From contig JASMLZ010000082.1 of the NCBI GenBank assembly GCA_030748435.1, positions 1-45,729 of the forward strand: 45,729 nt of DNA, written 5' to 3'. Shown here piece by piece: positions 17,238 to 26,575 of this stretch (position 1 is its first letter; each line of letters opens with the position of its first letter). A model generated the notes under the pieces. It saw nothing but the letters and a program-made list of their open reading frames with translations. It was not told the DNA's origin and did not search any database. Position numbers and translations under genes: made by a program. This DNA is from Gammaproteobacteria bacterium (GTDB lineage: Bacteria; Pseudomonadota; Gammaproteobacteria; Pseudomonadales; Balneatricaceae).

Positions 17238-17265
17238 TATAAAGGCCAGCTTACTGGCCTTTATA
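17238..17265 (-). terminator. hairpin terminator of the indolepyruvate oxidoreductase gene
   Basis: A perfect 12-bp stem, TATAAAGGCCAG (17238-17249) and CTGGCCTTTATA (17254-17265), lies 20 bp after the stop of the minus-strand gene. On the minus strand it is followed by TATAAGC, then eight A, so the U-tract is poor. Confidence 0.65.
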
Positions 17266-17285
17266 CGGAAGGTCTGAACAATCGC

Positions 17286-20200
17286 TTAAGCAGCGGTAGC
17301 CAGATTAGCAGCATGAATTTGCTTAACCAGCTTATCGATATCCTGTTCTACCTGTAACATGGCTTGCTGTCGTATATGGCCATAACCGCGCACTTTATCA
17401 AAGGTCTTGGCTACCTCCTGCCAGGCTGCATAATCTGTGCTATCAATATGTTCACAGAGATGATCCATTTGTTGCACATAGTAGTTGCTAAAAGCAACTT
17501 CAGCTTTGCGTTCTGGATGGCGGGCGTAAATATCCAGCAAGCTACCACGCCAGCGTCGCATACTGGCTAAAGCTGGCATTAGTTTTAGTATCCAGCTACC
17601 AATAGCGTATTTTTTCGGCTGCTGCAGCCATTTATTCCACCCAGCCAGACCCAGCGGAGAGAGGTTAAGTTTAATCTTGGTCTGGCCATCAAAGCTGGCC
17701 ATTAATGTGCGTTGCCAATCTGTCTTGGTTAGTAGTCGCGCTACTTCGTATTCATCTTTTATGCGCAGCAAACGCGAGTATTCCGTAATCATCATGCCCA
17801 GCAGGTTTTCCATGTGGTCTGCTGATACGCGCTCTTGTAGTTTTTGTTGCCAAGTTTTTATCTGCTGCTGGAAGCTGTTGGCTAGCTGCTGGTTTTGGTA
17901 TGTCACCAGTTTTTCAATTTCTGTTGCTAGTTTTTCCTGCCAGCTTAATAAAGCTGTGACATTGACCACTTGGGTGCCGGTATCTGGTTCACCAAAGTGG
18001 GCCAGATAACGACCCAAGTGCAGAGCGCGCAGATTATTCTCTACACTTACATTGTTAAGCGTTATAGCCTGTTCAATAGCTTGCATAGTCACAGGCAGCA
18101 ATCCCTGTTGCAGAGCACAGCCCAGCATCATGGTATTGGCGTAAATAGCATCCCCCAGATAGGTGACAGCCAGTTGGTGAAAATCCATAAACAGGCTGTT
18201 GGTATCAAGTTGTTTGGCAATCAGGTCAAGGCATTCCTGATGCCGGAAATCCGCCCTTGGTTGTTGGATAAAGTCAGAGGTTGGAATTAGGTGGTTGCTT
18301 ATCACCCCGCGTGTGTTTGGTGTGCACAGGCTCAGCACATTATTGCCGGCTGTAACCACCACATCGGCGCCAATAACGGCATGGGCATGGCCAGCAATAA
18401 TACGTGCTGTGGTAGCCTGTTCCGGTTTGGCACTGATACGAATATGGCTAACCACGGCTCCGCCTTTTTGGGCCAGACCAGAGAAGTCCAGAGTCATAAA
18501 GGCCTTATCGTCCAGATGGGCAGCCATGCCGAGTAGGGCGCCAATGGTTACCACACCCATGCCGCCAACACCTGTTACGGCAATATTGCATGGCCCCTGT
18601 GCCAGATCAAAAAGGGCCGGCGCTGGCAGGTCACCCTGTGGTAAGGTGCTAGCTTGTGGGCGTTTGGGAGTGGCACCGTCAAGGCTTATCAAAGCCGGGC
18701 AGAAGCCTTTTATGCAGGTCAGGTCGCTATTGCACATGGACTGATTTATCTGGCGCTTGCGGCCTTCTGTGGTTGGCAGTGGTTCAATTGCAATGCAATT
18801 GGATTGTTGGGAGCAGTGGCCGCAGCCATCGCAAATTTCAGGGTGAATCCATACTCGTTGTGGTGCCTTAGGGCGTAAGCCACGTTTACGTTGGCGCCGC
18901 TTTTCTGTGGCGCATGCTTGATGATAAACAATAACGCTTACCCCTTGCTGCTGGCGCAGTTTAAGCATGGTTTGTTCCATTTCATCACGCTGGCCAATAT
19001 ACACCCCTGCAGGTATTTTCTGCCCTTTATATTGAGTCGGGTCTTCACTTAGCAGATAGATATGCTGCACCCCTTCGGCCTGCAATTGTTGCAGTAGTTG
19101 GGGCACGCTTAAGTGGCCATCAATCTGCTGGCCGCCAGTCATGGCCACGGCCTCGTTATAGAGTATTTTGTAGGTGATGTTGGCTTGGCTGGCCAGTGCC
19201 TGACGAATAGCTAATGATCCGGAATGAAAATAGGTGCCATCTCCAAGGTTAACAAATTGGTGCGGCTCGTCGGTAAAGTGGCTGCAAGCCAGCCAGGGCA
19301 CACCTTCGCCACCCATTTGGGTAAAGGTTTCGGTGTTGCGATCCATCCAGGTGACCATATAGTGGCAGCCGATACCGGCACTGGCACGGCTGCCTTTGGG
19401 TACCTTGGTGGAACTGTTATGGGGGCAGCCGGCACAAAAAACGGGTATGCGTGCAGCAGGTGCCTGATGCTGGCGTTGTTGCTGTTCCTGCAAACGCTGG
19501 ATTTGTGTAGTCAGGTGCTTATGGGTGTCTGCATCCAGCTCTAGTTTTAGCAGGCGGTGGGCCAGTGCCAGAGCGATATTGATAACATCAAGTTCGGCGG
19601 CCAGAGGTAAAATAGGCTGGTCTTTATCATCAAACTTGCCGGTAATGCGAGGCCGTTCAGGGCCCCAGTTAAACAGATGTTGTTTAATCTGGTTTTCGAT
19701 GACTTCGCGCCGCTCTTCAATCACCATAATTTCCTGCATATGGCGCGAAAACTCCCTTACGCCTTCTGGCTCAAGGGGCCATGGCATGGCTACCTTGTAG
19801 ACGCTGATACCCAGTTTGGCAGCCCGCGGATTATTTAAACCAAGTTCTAATAAAGCTTGGCGCGTATCTTCGTAGGCTTTGCCTGAGGTGATGAGACCAA
19901 AGCGTGGGTGGGGGGAGCGCAGGGTAACTCGGTCCAGTTGGTTGGCTCTGGCAAAGGCCATGGCAGCATAGGCTTTATGCTGTTGCAGACGTTCGTCCTG
20001 CAGCCAGCGGTCATCCGGCCAGCGTAGATTCAGCCCGTCAGTGGGTATGTTAAAGTCTTGTGGCAGGATAAAGTCGTTGGCTAGTGGTGTTAGATCGACA
20101 GAGGCGGTGGTTTCTACGGTCTCAGAAATCACTTTAAAACCGACCCAGCAACCACTATAACGGGACATGGCGATGCCAGCCAGACCCAGCCAGATATATT

Positions 20201-20729
20201 CATGGATGGATGAAGGGTAAAGCATAGGCATGACAGCCGACATAAAAGCATGATCAGACTGGTGGGGTACGGTGGATGATTTGGCACCATGGTCATCGCC
20301 GGCCACACACAGTACACCGCCATGTTTGGAGGTGCCAGCGGCATTGGCATGTTTAAACACATCGCCACAGCGATCTACTCCGGGACCCTTGCCATACCAC
20401 ATGCCGACTACGCCATCGGTGTTGGCCTGGGGGGATAACTGACTTTGTTGGCTGCCCCAGATCATAGTGGCTGCCAGATCTTCATTGACGGCAGGGTGAA
20501 AGTGGATATTCAGTGGCTCAAAGAAAGGTTTGGCGGCATGCAGGGTGTTGTCTATATTGCCCAGTGGTGAGCCGCGATAGCCACTGATGAGCGAACCAGT
20601 ATGCAGTTGCTTGTTGCGATCCATGCGCATTTGCTCGATCATAATTCTGGCTAGTGCCTGTTGGCCATTCATATATACTCGCCCAGAGGGCTGGCGATAG
20701 CATTCAAATAAATCAGTAACTTTGGACAT
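17286..20729 (-). CDS. indolepyruvate:ferredoxin oxidoreductase, fused IorA-IorB
   Basis: An 1147-residue fusion of the alpha and beta subunits, normal for bacteria. It oxidises aryl- or branched 2-oxo acids to acyl-CoA with ferredoxin reduction, using TPP and Fe-S clusters. The N-terminal half has the PYR-type region (SGYRGSPLGNID) and the TPP site (LGDGTYFHSG, near residue 495); CAGCPHNSS and the 4Fe-4S motif CDGCGHCSQQSNC (near 640) follow. The gamma/IorB part starts at TGVGGMGVVTIGALLG, about residue 720, with a helical C-terminal tail. It is encoded downstream of, and in the same direction as, the FCD-GntR regulator gene, with a 267-bp gap that holds an ACCAG/CTGGT inverted repeat near 20895-20912. 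Confidence 0.95.
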   Translation of the reverse strand: MSKVTDLFECYRQPSGRVYMNGQQALARIMIEQMRMDRNKQLHTGSLISGYRGSPLGNIDNTLHAAKPFFEPLNIHFHPAVNEDLAATMIWGSQQSQLSPQANTDGVVGMWYGKGPGVDRCGDVFKHANAAGTSKHGGVLCVAGDDHGAKSSTVPHQSDHAFMSAVMPMLYPSSIHEYIWLGLAGIAMSRYSGCWVGFKVISETVETTASVDLTPLANDFILPQDFNIPTDGLNLRWPDDRWLQDERLQQHKAYAAMAFARANQLDRVTLRSPHPRFGLITSGKAYEDTRQALLELGLNNPRAAKLGISVYKVAMPWPLEPEGVREFSRHMQEIMVIEERREVIENQIKQHLFNWGPERPRITGKFDDKDQPILPLAAELDVINIALALAHRLLKLELDADTHKHLTTQIQRLQEQQQRQHQAPAARIPVFCAGCPHNSSTKVPKGSRASAGIGCHYMVTWMDRNTETFTQMGGEGVPWLACSHFTDEPHQFVNLGDGTYFHSGSLAIRQALASQANITYKILYNEAVAMTGGQQIDGHLSVPQLLQQLQAEGVQHIYLLSEDPTQYKGQKIPAGVYIGQRDEMEQTMLKLRQQQGVSVIVYHQACATEKRRQRKRGLRPKAPQRVWIHPEICDGCGHCSQQSNCIAIEPLPTTEGRKRQINQSMCNSDLTCIKGFCPALISLDGATPKRPQASTLPQGDLPAPALFDLAQGPCNIAVTGVGGMGVVTIGALLGMAAHLDDKAFMTLDFSGLAQKGGAVVSHIRISAKPEQATTARIIAGHAHAVIGADVVVTAGNNVLSLCTPNTRGVISNHLIPTSDFIQQPRADFRHQECLDLIAKQLDTNSLFMDFHQLAVTYLGDAIYANTMMLGCALQQGLLPVTMQAIEQAITLNNVSVENNLRALHLGRYLAHFGEPDTGTQVVNVTALLSWQEKLATEIEKLVTYQNQQLANSFQQQIKTWQQKLQERVSADHMENLLGMMITEYSRLLRIKDEYEVARLLTKTDWQRTLMASFDGQTKIKLNLSPLGLAGWNKWLQQPKKYAIGSWILKLMPALASMRRWRGSLLDIYARHPERKAEVAFSNYYVQQMDHLCEHIDSTDYAAWQEVAKTFDKVRGYGHIRQQAMLQVEQDIDKLVKQIHAANLATAA

Positions 20730-20996
20730 GGTCGGCTCCAGTATTTTTTTTACAGTATGCCTGATAACGAGAGGATATCCATTTCCATATTTTGTTTGTT
20801 TTTATTGTTTTATGGCCTAAATATTCTTGTTTACGGAATAAATTAGGATATATGTTTCTTATTGATCGGCATTTATGCCATTGATGTTTTTAATACCAGA
20901 ATTTTACTGGTTTAGGGGTTTGCCAGCCGACCAGTGGTTTCGGGTTTAGGCCCAGCAATATTGCACTCTTGGTCGCGAGGAGTCGCGTCATCTGCT

Positions 20997-21773
20997 TTAA
21001 TTTGCTGCTTCATTCCAGGAGGATTGATGGCGAGCTGCGGTTTGGCGGCGGCTGCTATGGCGGTTTTGTTCGTGCAGAAGTTGCTCTAAATAATGCATAT
21101 GAGCTTGGGCGGCAGCCCGTGCCGCATCCGCTTGGCCGGTCATAATACTGTGGTACAGGTTCTGATGTTGCAGGCGAATTTGCTCACGCGATGCGCTTGT
21201 GCCAGAAGCCAGAATCAGGTTTTGATGAACATTGGAAGATAAGACGTCAAACAGGGCGCGCATAGTGTGCAGTAGTACACGATTATGGCAGGCTGCGGCA
21301 ATGGTCAAGTGGAAGTGAGCATCGGCGTCAGCTTCCAGAATACCCTCATCACTGGCATGACTTGCTTGCAAGTGCTGATAAGCCTTGGTCAGCATGTCCT
21401 TGTCCAGATCTGTAGCTCGCAGGGTAGCCAGATAAGCGATATTGCCTTCCAGTGTGTGGCGAAATTCCAGCAAATCTTCCTGGCCCTGAGCATCACGCAG
21501 CAATAGCATGGTAAGTGGGTTGTTAAATTGCAAGCCTGCTGCTTCAGATACTTGTGTGCCCCCACCATGTTTACTTACTAAAAGGCCTCGCTCTACCAAC
21601 TGCTTGATGGCTTCGCGCAAAGAAGGGCGCGAAACATCCAGTTGTGCGGCCAGTTCCCGTTCCGCTGGTAACTGTTGGCCGGGGTGCAGGCTGCCCTCAA
21701 CAATCATCTGCTCCAAATGATCAATTATGACATCGGCCACTTTGGGTTGAGTTAGTTTGTTAAAAGTCATCAT
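20997..21773 (-). CDS. GntR-family regulator (FadR/FCD type), glycolate operon candidate
   Basis: A 258-residue protein with the N-terminal GntR winged helix (PGQQLPAERELAAQLDVSRPSLREAI) and a C-terminal all-helical FCD domain, with the metal-binding histidines of that family likely in DAHFHLTIAAACHN. It is divergent from glcDEF, the place of GlcC, the glycolate-responsive activator of E. coli; LldR and PdhR are close relatives, so the name is not certain. Two in-frame starts (adjacent ATGs) are possible. Confidence 0.88.
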   Translation of the reverse strand: MMTFNKLTQPKVADVIIDHLEQMIVEGSLHPGQQLPAERELAAQLDVSRPSLREAIKQLVERGLLVSKHGGGTQVSEAAGLQFNNPLTMLLLRDAQGQEDLLEFRHTLEGNIAYLATLRATDLDKDMLTKAYQHLQASHASDEGILEADADAHFHLTIAAACHNRVLLHTMRALFDVLSSNVHQNLILASGTSASREQIRLQHQNLYHSIMTGQADAARAAAQAHMHYLEQLLHEQNRHSSRRQTAARHQSSWNEAAN

Positions 21774-21946
21774 TTAACCTGTGGTTGTATGCCTGCTTGC
21801 AAATTGTAAGCAATTACCCGGCCTGTGACCAGTACACAGGCTAGATTATATTTGTATACGCAATAAATTGTATGGTTCGCTTTATATACCAGATAAGTTC
21901 CATGTATTTACCGTATCTGGATGATGTGCTATGCTTTACTAATTAT

Positions 21947-21967
21947 TTGGTAAAAAAATTTTACCAA
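21947..21967. promoter_or_regulatory. palindromic operator candidate for the glc operon
   Basis: TTGGTAAAA (21947-21955), three A, then TTTTACCAA (21959-21967): a perfect 9-bp inverted repeat 86 bp before glcD. FadR-family regulators bind sites with a TGGT...ACCA core. The half-sites are further apart here than in the usual TGGT-N3-ACCA core. Confidence 0.55.
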
Positions 21968-22052
21968 TTTAAACCATCTTCTATATTGCGCTTGCGCGCT
22001 TTGAACTTGCTAGCGTCCAGTTAACCAAAAATGCCTCTGGAGGTAAATGTAA

Positions 22053-23507
22053 ATGCCCCTTGCCAAGGAACCTCAAGTATCAACAGTGCTGTCAAGGCAG
22101 GCTTTGGTTGCCGATCTTGGACGACTGGTTACGCCTCAGCAGGTGCTGGATGATGATGAAAATCAGCGTCCATTTGAGTGTGATGGTTTGGCTGTTTACA
22201 AACAAATGCCGTGGATCACGGTTATTCCTAATACCAGTGAACAGGTACAGGACATTTTGGCTTACTGTTATAAGCAACGGATCCCGGTCGTGGTACGTGG
22301 TGCTGGCACAGGTTTGTGCGCTGGTGCTACCCCCCATGCCAGTGGTGTGCTGTTGGTGATGACGCGGTTTGACCAGATATTATCTATTGATGCAGATTTG
22401 GCCCAAGCGCGCGTGCAACCGGGGGTACGTAATTTGGCGCTAAGCCAAGCGGCTGAGCCAATGGGGCTGTATTATGCACCGGACCCCTCATCGCAAATTG
22501 CTTGTACTATCGGTGGCAATGTGGCAGAAAATTCTGGTGGCGTGCATTGCCTTAAATACGGTTTGACAGTGAACAATCTGTTAGCAGTTACGCTAGTCAC
22601 TATGGAGGGCGAACTAGTGACCTTTGGCGGCCCGGGTTATGAAACGCCGGGTATGGATCTGGTGGCGTTAATGGCTGGTTCTGAAGGCTTGCTGGGTGTT
22701 ATTGTTGAAGCCACAGTGCGGCTGCTGCCAAGGGCTGAAAAAGTACAGGTATTAATGGCGGCTTTTGCTGCGGTCACTGATGCCGGTGATGCGGTTGCCG
22801 ATCTGGTGGGCAGCGGTGTTATACCAGCTGGTTTGGAAATGATGGATAAGCTCGCCATTGTGGCGGCAGAAGACTTTGTTAAGGTGGGTTACCCAACGGA
22901 TGCCGAGGCTTTGCTGATTTGTGAGTTGGATGGCACAGAGGCCGAGGTAGCTCAGCAGTTGGAAGCAGTAAAGACTTGCTTTAATCATTGCGGTGCAACG
23001 TCTATTCGGGTTGCCAAGGATGCGCAAGAAGCGGCCCGCTTATGGCTGGGGCGCAAGTCAGCATTCCCAGCCGTAGGGCGCATATCACCTGATTATTACT
23101 GTATGGATGGCACTATTCCACGGAGTCAGGTTGGCAAGGTGCTAACCCGGATTGGCGAATTGTCTACTCACTATGGGTTACCTGTGGTCAATGTATTTCA
23201 TGCCGGTGATGGCAATCTGCACCCCTTAATATTGTTTGATGATGCTAAATCAGGTGACCTTGAAAAGGCAGAAGCATTAGGTGGTGACATCCTTACACTG
23301 TGTGTTGATGTAGGCGGTACTATTACCGGTGAGCATGGTGTAGGTCTGGAAAAATTGTCCCATATGCCTTATCAGTTCAGTGATCAGGAATTGGCTCAAT
23401 TTAGAGGTATTAAATTAGCCTTTGACAGCCATGAACTGTTGAATCCGGGCAAGGCTATACCAACGCTTAAATACTGTCAGGAATATCGGAGTATTCAACA
23501 TGACTGA
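22053..23507 (+). CDS. glcD: glycolate oxidase subunit GlcD (FAD-linked)
   Basis: A 484-residue FAD-binding protein of the PCMH/VAO type. VVVRGAGTGLCAGATPHASG is the FAD pyrophosphate loop, SQIACTIGGNVAENSGGVHC the second flavin segment, and the C-terminal FAD-oxidase domain has VFHAGDGNLHPLILFD and GGTITGEHGVGLEK, a substrate/metal-binding histidine region. GlcD, GlcE and GlcF together oxidise glycolate to glyoxylate at the membrane. Its stop overlaps the start of glcE by eight bases, so translation is coupled. Confidence 0.95.
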   Translation: MPLAKEPQVSTVLSRQALVADLGRLVTPQQVLDDDENQRPFECDGLAVYKQMPWITVIPNTSEQVQDILAYCYKQRIPVVVRGAGTGLCAGATPHASGVLLVMTRFDQILSIDADLAQARVQPGVRNLALSQAAEPMGLYYAPDPSSQIACTIGGNVAENSGGVHCLKYGLTVNNLLAVTLVTMEGELVTFGGPGYETPGMDLVALMAGSEGLLGVIVEATVRLLPRAEKVQVLMAAFAAVTDAGDAVADLVGSGVIPAGLEMMDKLAIVAAEDFVKVGYPTDAEALLICELDGTEAEVAQQLEAVKTCFNHCGATSIRVAKDAQEAARLWLGRKSAFPAVGRISPDYYCMDGTIPRSQVGKVLTRIGELSTHYGLPVVNVFHAGDGNLHPLILFDDAKSGDLEKAEALGGDILTLCVDVGGTITGEHGVGLEKLSHMPYQFSDQELAQFRGIKLAFDSHELLNPGKAIPTLKYCQEYRSIQHD

Positions 23508-24540
23508 TATGACTTCAGTACTGCAGGATCAGGTGCGTGTGGCAGCTGATACGGGGGCTGGCCTAAATATTGTTGGTGCAGGCACCAAGACCGGTTTGGG
23601 GCGTGCTGCCCAAGGACAGACATTGTCATTGCTTGAGCATAAAGGGGTTATTAGTTATTCCCCCACCGAGCTGGTCATTCAAGTACGTAGTGGCACTACT
23701 GTTACTGAACTTAATAGTATCTTGGCTGAACAAAAGCAGCGGCTGGTGTTTGATCCCCCAGTGTTTAATGATCAGGCTACCATTGGTGGCTCCGTGGCCG
23801 CTAACCAGTCGGGTTCTTCCAGACCCTGGGTAGGTGGGGTAAGGGATAGCCTGCTAGGGGTTGGTCTGATCAATGGTACCGGTGAACATTTGCATTTTGG
23901 TGGTCAAGTTATGAAGAACGTGGCCGGGTTTGATGTGTCACGGTGTCAAGTTGGGGCTATGGGAACCCTGGGGGTTATCACTGAAGTTAGTCTAAAAGTG
24001 TTACCACAATATGAGGCTGATGCAACGCTGGTATTTGCTGCCAGTGTTGCCGACGCTTTACAGATGATGCCGCAGTATATGCAGCGTAATCTTCCGGTTA
24101 CCAGTGTGTGCTATTGGCAAGGCAAACTATATGTACGTTTGCAGGGATCTACTGCGGGTGTGGATAGTATTGTATCTGCGGGTGATGGCAGTGTTTTAGC
24201 ACAGGATGCGGCCATTGCATTGTGGCATCAGTTGCGTGAATATAAATTACTGGACGCCACAACCGAGCAGGTCTTGTGGCGCAGTAACGTGGCTGCTACG
24301 GATGCCTTGGTGATGTGCACTGATGACTGTTTATTAAACTGGGCTGGGTCTCAGCGGTGGCAACTTCTGCCCGCTGACCAAGCCGGACCAGAGCAAGCCA
24401 TTCAGTTTATGGGAGGCGATCGCCAAGGGGAAGTCAACGGTGAGCTCAACAGCGTTGCAAGGCAGTTGCAAGGTCGTCTGAAAAAGGCCTTTGACCCCCA
24501 CTCTGTGTTTAATTCTGGCCGTCTGTATTCCTGGATGTAA
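23500..24540 (+). CDS. glcE: glycolate oxidase subunit GlcE
   Basis: A 346-residue shortened FAD-binding subunit: NIVGAGTKTGLGR and ATIGGSVAANQSGSSRPWVGGVRDS (in part) are the FAD loops, and it lacks most of the C-terminal oxidase domain found in GlcD, as is normal for GlcE. It starts within the end of glcD and ends three bases before glcF, all three in one operon. Glycolate is a major algal exudate, which fits a marine lifestyle. Confidence 0.94.
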   Translation: MTDMTSVLQDQVRVAADTGAGLNIVGAGTKTGLGRAAQGQTLSLLEHKGVISYSPTELVIQVRSGTTVTELNSILAEQKQRLVFDPPVFNDQATIGGSVAANQSGSSRPWVGGVRDSLLGVGLINGTGEHLHFGGQVMKNVAGFDVSRCQVGAMGTLGVITEVSLKVLPQYEADATLVFAASVADALQMMPQYMQRNLPVTSVCYWQGKLYVRLQGSTAGVDSIVSAGDGSVLAQDAAIALWHQLREYKLLDATTEQVLWRSNVAATDALVMCTDDCLLNWAGSQRWQLLPADQAGPEQAIQFMGGDRQGEVNGELNSVARQLQGRLKKAFDPHSVFNSGRLYSWM

Positions 24541-24543
24541 ATT

Positions 24544-25755
24544 ATGAAAACGACATTAGCGCAGGAATTTAAGGCCGAGCCCAAATTTCAGGTAGCAGAA
24601 GATATCCTGCAGGCATGTGTGCACTGTGGTTTCTGTACGGCTACCTGTCCCACTTATTTGCAACTGGGTGATGAGCGAGATAGCCCACGTGGTCGCATCT
24701 ATATGATGAAGGCTATGTTTGAAGGTGCCACTGTGTCCGCCGCAACGCGAGAGCATCTGGATCGTTGTTTAACTTGTCGAAGTTGCGAGACAACCTGTCC
24801 GTCCGGTGTAAAGTATGGTCATTTGGTGGATCTGGGACGGGAGGTGGTAGAACAAAAAGCGCCTCGGCCCTGGTATCAGCGCCTGTTACGCTGGAGTTTG
24901 CGTCAGGTACTGCCTTACCGGTGGCGGTTTGGGCCACTGTTGCGTCTGGGGCAGCTGTTTCGCCCGTTGCTGCCACCGGCGATCAAGGGGCACGTTCCCA
25001 AGCCTGTGCCACGTTTGCAGGCCGTGGCTTCAGACCACCAGCGCATCATGTTAAGTATGCCGGGCTGTGCGCAGGCCAGTGCTGCACCCAATACCGACCT
25101 GGCAGCTGCCAAAGTGTTGCATAAGTTAGGTATAAAGATGCAGGTGGTGCAGCAAACGGGCTGTTGTGGTGCTGTTGATATACATCTTAATGCCCATGAG
25201 CAGGGTTTAGCCAAGGCACGTATGAATATCGATGCTTTATGGCCCCATATTACGGCTGGTGCTGAAGCTATTGTAGTAACAGCTTCTGGTTGTGGTGCGA
25301 CCTTACAGGAGTATGGTTACCTGCTGCGTGATGATCAGCAATATGCCGATAAGGCTGCCAAAGTGGCTGATCTGTGTCGCGATCTGGCGGAGATTTTAGC
25401 CGACTGTGACCTGAGTAAGCTGGACTTGCCCAAAGTACAGCAACGGATTGCCGTACACTGCCCTTGTTCCCAGCAACACGGGATGAAGTTGCCAGATAAA
25501 GTAAAAACAGTGCTTGCCAGTCAGGGCTTTGACCTGAGTAAAACCAAAAATGACCACTTGTGCTGTGGTTCTGCGGGCACCTATTCGTTACTTCAACCCA
25601 AACTCAGTTCGCAGTTGCGCAGCAATAAGCTGGCTGACTTAAGTATTGATAAACCAGATTTGATTGTAACTGCCAATATCGGCTGTCAATTACATTTGGG
25701 CGGGCATGCAAAGGTACCCGTCAAGCACTGGATTGAACTCTTGGTAACTGACTGA
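24544..25755 (+). CDS. glcF: glycolate oxidase iron-sulfur subunit GlcF
   Basis: A 403-residue protein with two 4Fe-4S ferredoxin motifs (ACVHCGFCTATCP and RCLTCRSCETTCP in the first 85 residues) and two CCG domains (TGCCGAVD and LCCGSAGTYSLLQP), typical of GlcF and of heterodisulfide-reductase-like subunits. It passes electrons from the GlcD/E flavins to quinones. No glcG or glcB (malate synthase) follows within the window. Confidence 0.95.
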   Translation: MKTTLAQEFKAEPKFQVAEDILQACVHCGFCTATCPTYLQLGDERDSPRGRIYMMKAMFEGATVSAATREHLDRCLTCRSCETTCPSGVKYGHLVDLGREVVEQKAPRPWYQRLLRWSLRQVLPYRWRFGPLLRLGQLFRPLLPPAIKGHVPKPVPRLQAVASDHQRIMLSMPGCAQASAAPNTDLAAAKVLHKLGIKMQVVQQTGCCGAVDIHLNAHEQGLAKARMNIDALWPHITAGAEAIVVTASGCGATLQEYGYLLRDDQQYADKAAKVADLCRDLAEILADCDLSKLDLPKVQQRIAVHCPCSQQHGMKLPDKVKTVLASQGFDLSKTKNDHLCCGSAGTYSLLQPKLSSQLRSNKLADLSIDKPDLIVTANIGCQLHLGGHAKVPVKHWIELLVTD

Positions 25756-25794
25756 TTAAGCTATATACCCTGTATAACAACACTGCCCCAGTAA

Positions 25795-25940
25795 CTCTTA
25801 TAAAGTGTTATTTACAATACTTTGCAAACATAAGAGGAATTTCTACCCTATACTAGGGTCAATAAGAGTAGACTAATATAAGATCTTTGCACGATGGTTA
25901 TTTGGTCTTGTGACAGAACAAAATTCCGGCTCGTGCAAAG
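25795..25940. repeat. two inverted repeats and a 30-bp element between glcF and the glycine-zipper gene
   Basis: CTCTTAT (25795-25801) and ATAAGAG (25830-25836) enclose a second pair, AAAGTGTT/AATACTTT. Further on, CTTTGCACGA (25885-25894) and TCGTGCAAAG (25931-25940) form a perfect 10-bp inverted repeat with a 36-base loop. The left arm and the sequence after it (25887-25916) recur at 28051-28080 with 27 of 30 bases the same. Confidence 0.6.
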
Positions 25941-26032
25941 CTCTCAATTGATAACTCTTGCGCTAGGAGTTAGTTATTGACCAGTAGTGCTTCGATTTAT
26001 TAGAGGCCTGATTTTGTGAAGGAGTGGAACGG

Positions 26033-26566
26033 ATGAAGAAATTAATTGCAGTCGCTATGGGGTTAGCCTTGGCCAACAGTGCTCAAGCAGCTCAAGTATT
26101 GGTAAAGGTGCTGCAGGAGTCTGACCCTATTGCCAGTAATGTAGTAACCGAAGTGCCAGTAAAATCTTGCCGTATTGAGCAGGTACCTGTGTATGGTACC
26201 GTGTCTGGCGGTACTAAAGCCAAGCCATCAGTTGCTGACAAGGCCGCCGGTGCTATCTTTGGTGGTCTATTGGGCTCACAAGTGGGTAGTGGTGATGGTA
26301 AGGATGCGGCCACACTTTTGGGTGCTATTATTGGTGCAGAAATGGTTGAAGGCCAAGTCGGCAAGCCGCAACAGCAGCAGGTTATTACCGGTTATCGCAA
26401 CCAGGAAATCTGTGAAATGATCATGCAGCAAAAAACGATGGAAAAAGTCACCAGCTATAAAACCTATATCGAGTTTGGTGGTCAGATTTGGCAGTTGAAT
26501 ACACCTATTTCCTATGCCAAAGGTGATTTTGTCAAGGTGAATATAGATATCACCATGGCCAACTAA
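26033..26566 (+). CDS. secreted glycine-zipper protein
   Basis: A 177-residue protein with a signal peptide (MKKLIAVAMGLALANSAQA, cut after AQA) and a glycine-zipper 2TM segment (AAGAIFGGLLGSQVGSGDGKDAATLLGAIIGAEM in part, near residues 75-105), the pattern of Rickettsia 17-kDa/SlyB-like envelope proteins. It has no lipobox cysteine after the signal. The start at 26033 follows AAGGAG; a GTG start nine bases upstream is less likely. Function unknown; probably periplasmic or outer membrane. It ends nine bases from the convergent dehydratase gene. Confidence 0.82.
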   Translation: MKKLIAVAMGLALANSAQAAQVLVKVLQESDPIASNVVTEVPVKSCRIEQVPVYGTVSGGTKAKPSVADKAAGAIFGGLLGSQVGSGDGKDAATLLGAIIGAEMVEGQVGKPQQQQVITGYRNQEICEMIMQQKTMEKVTSYKTYIEFGGQIWQLNTPISYAKGDFVKVNIDITMAN

Positions 26567-26575
26567 ACCTATGTT

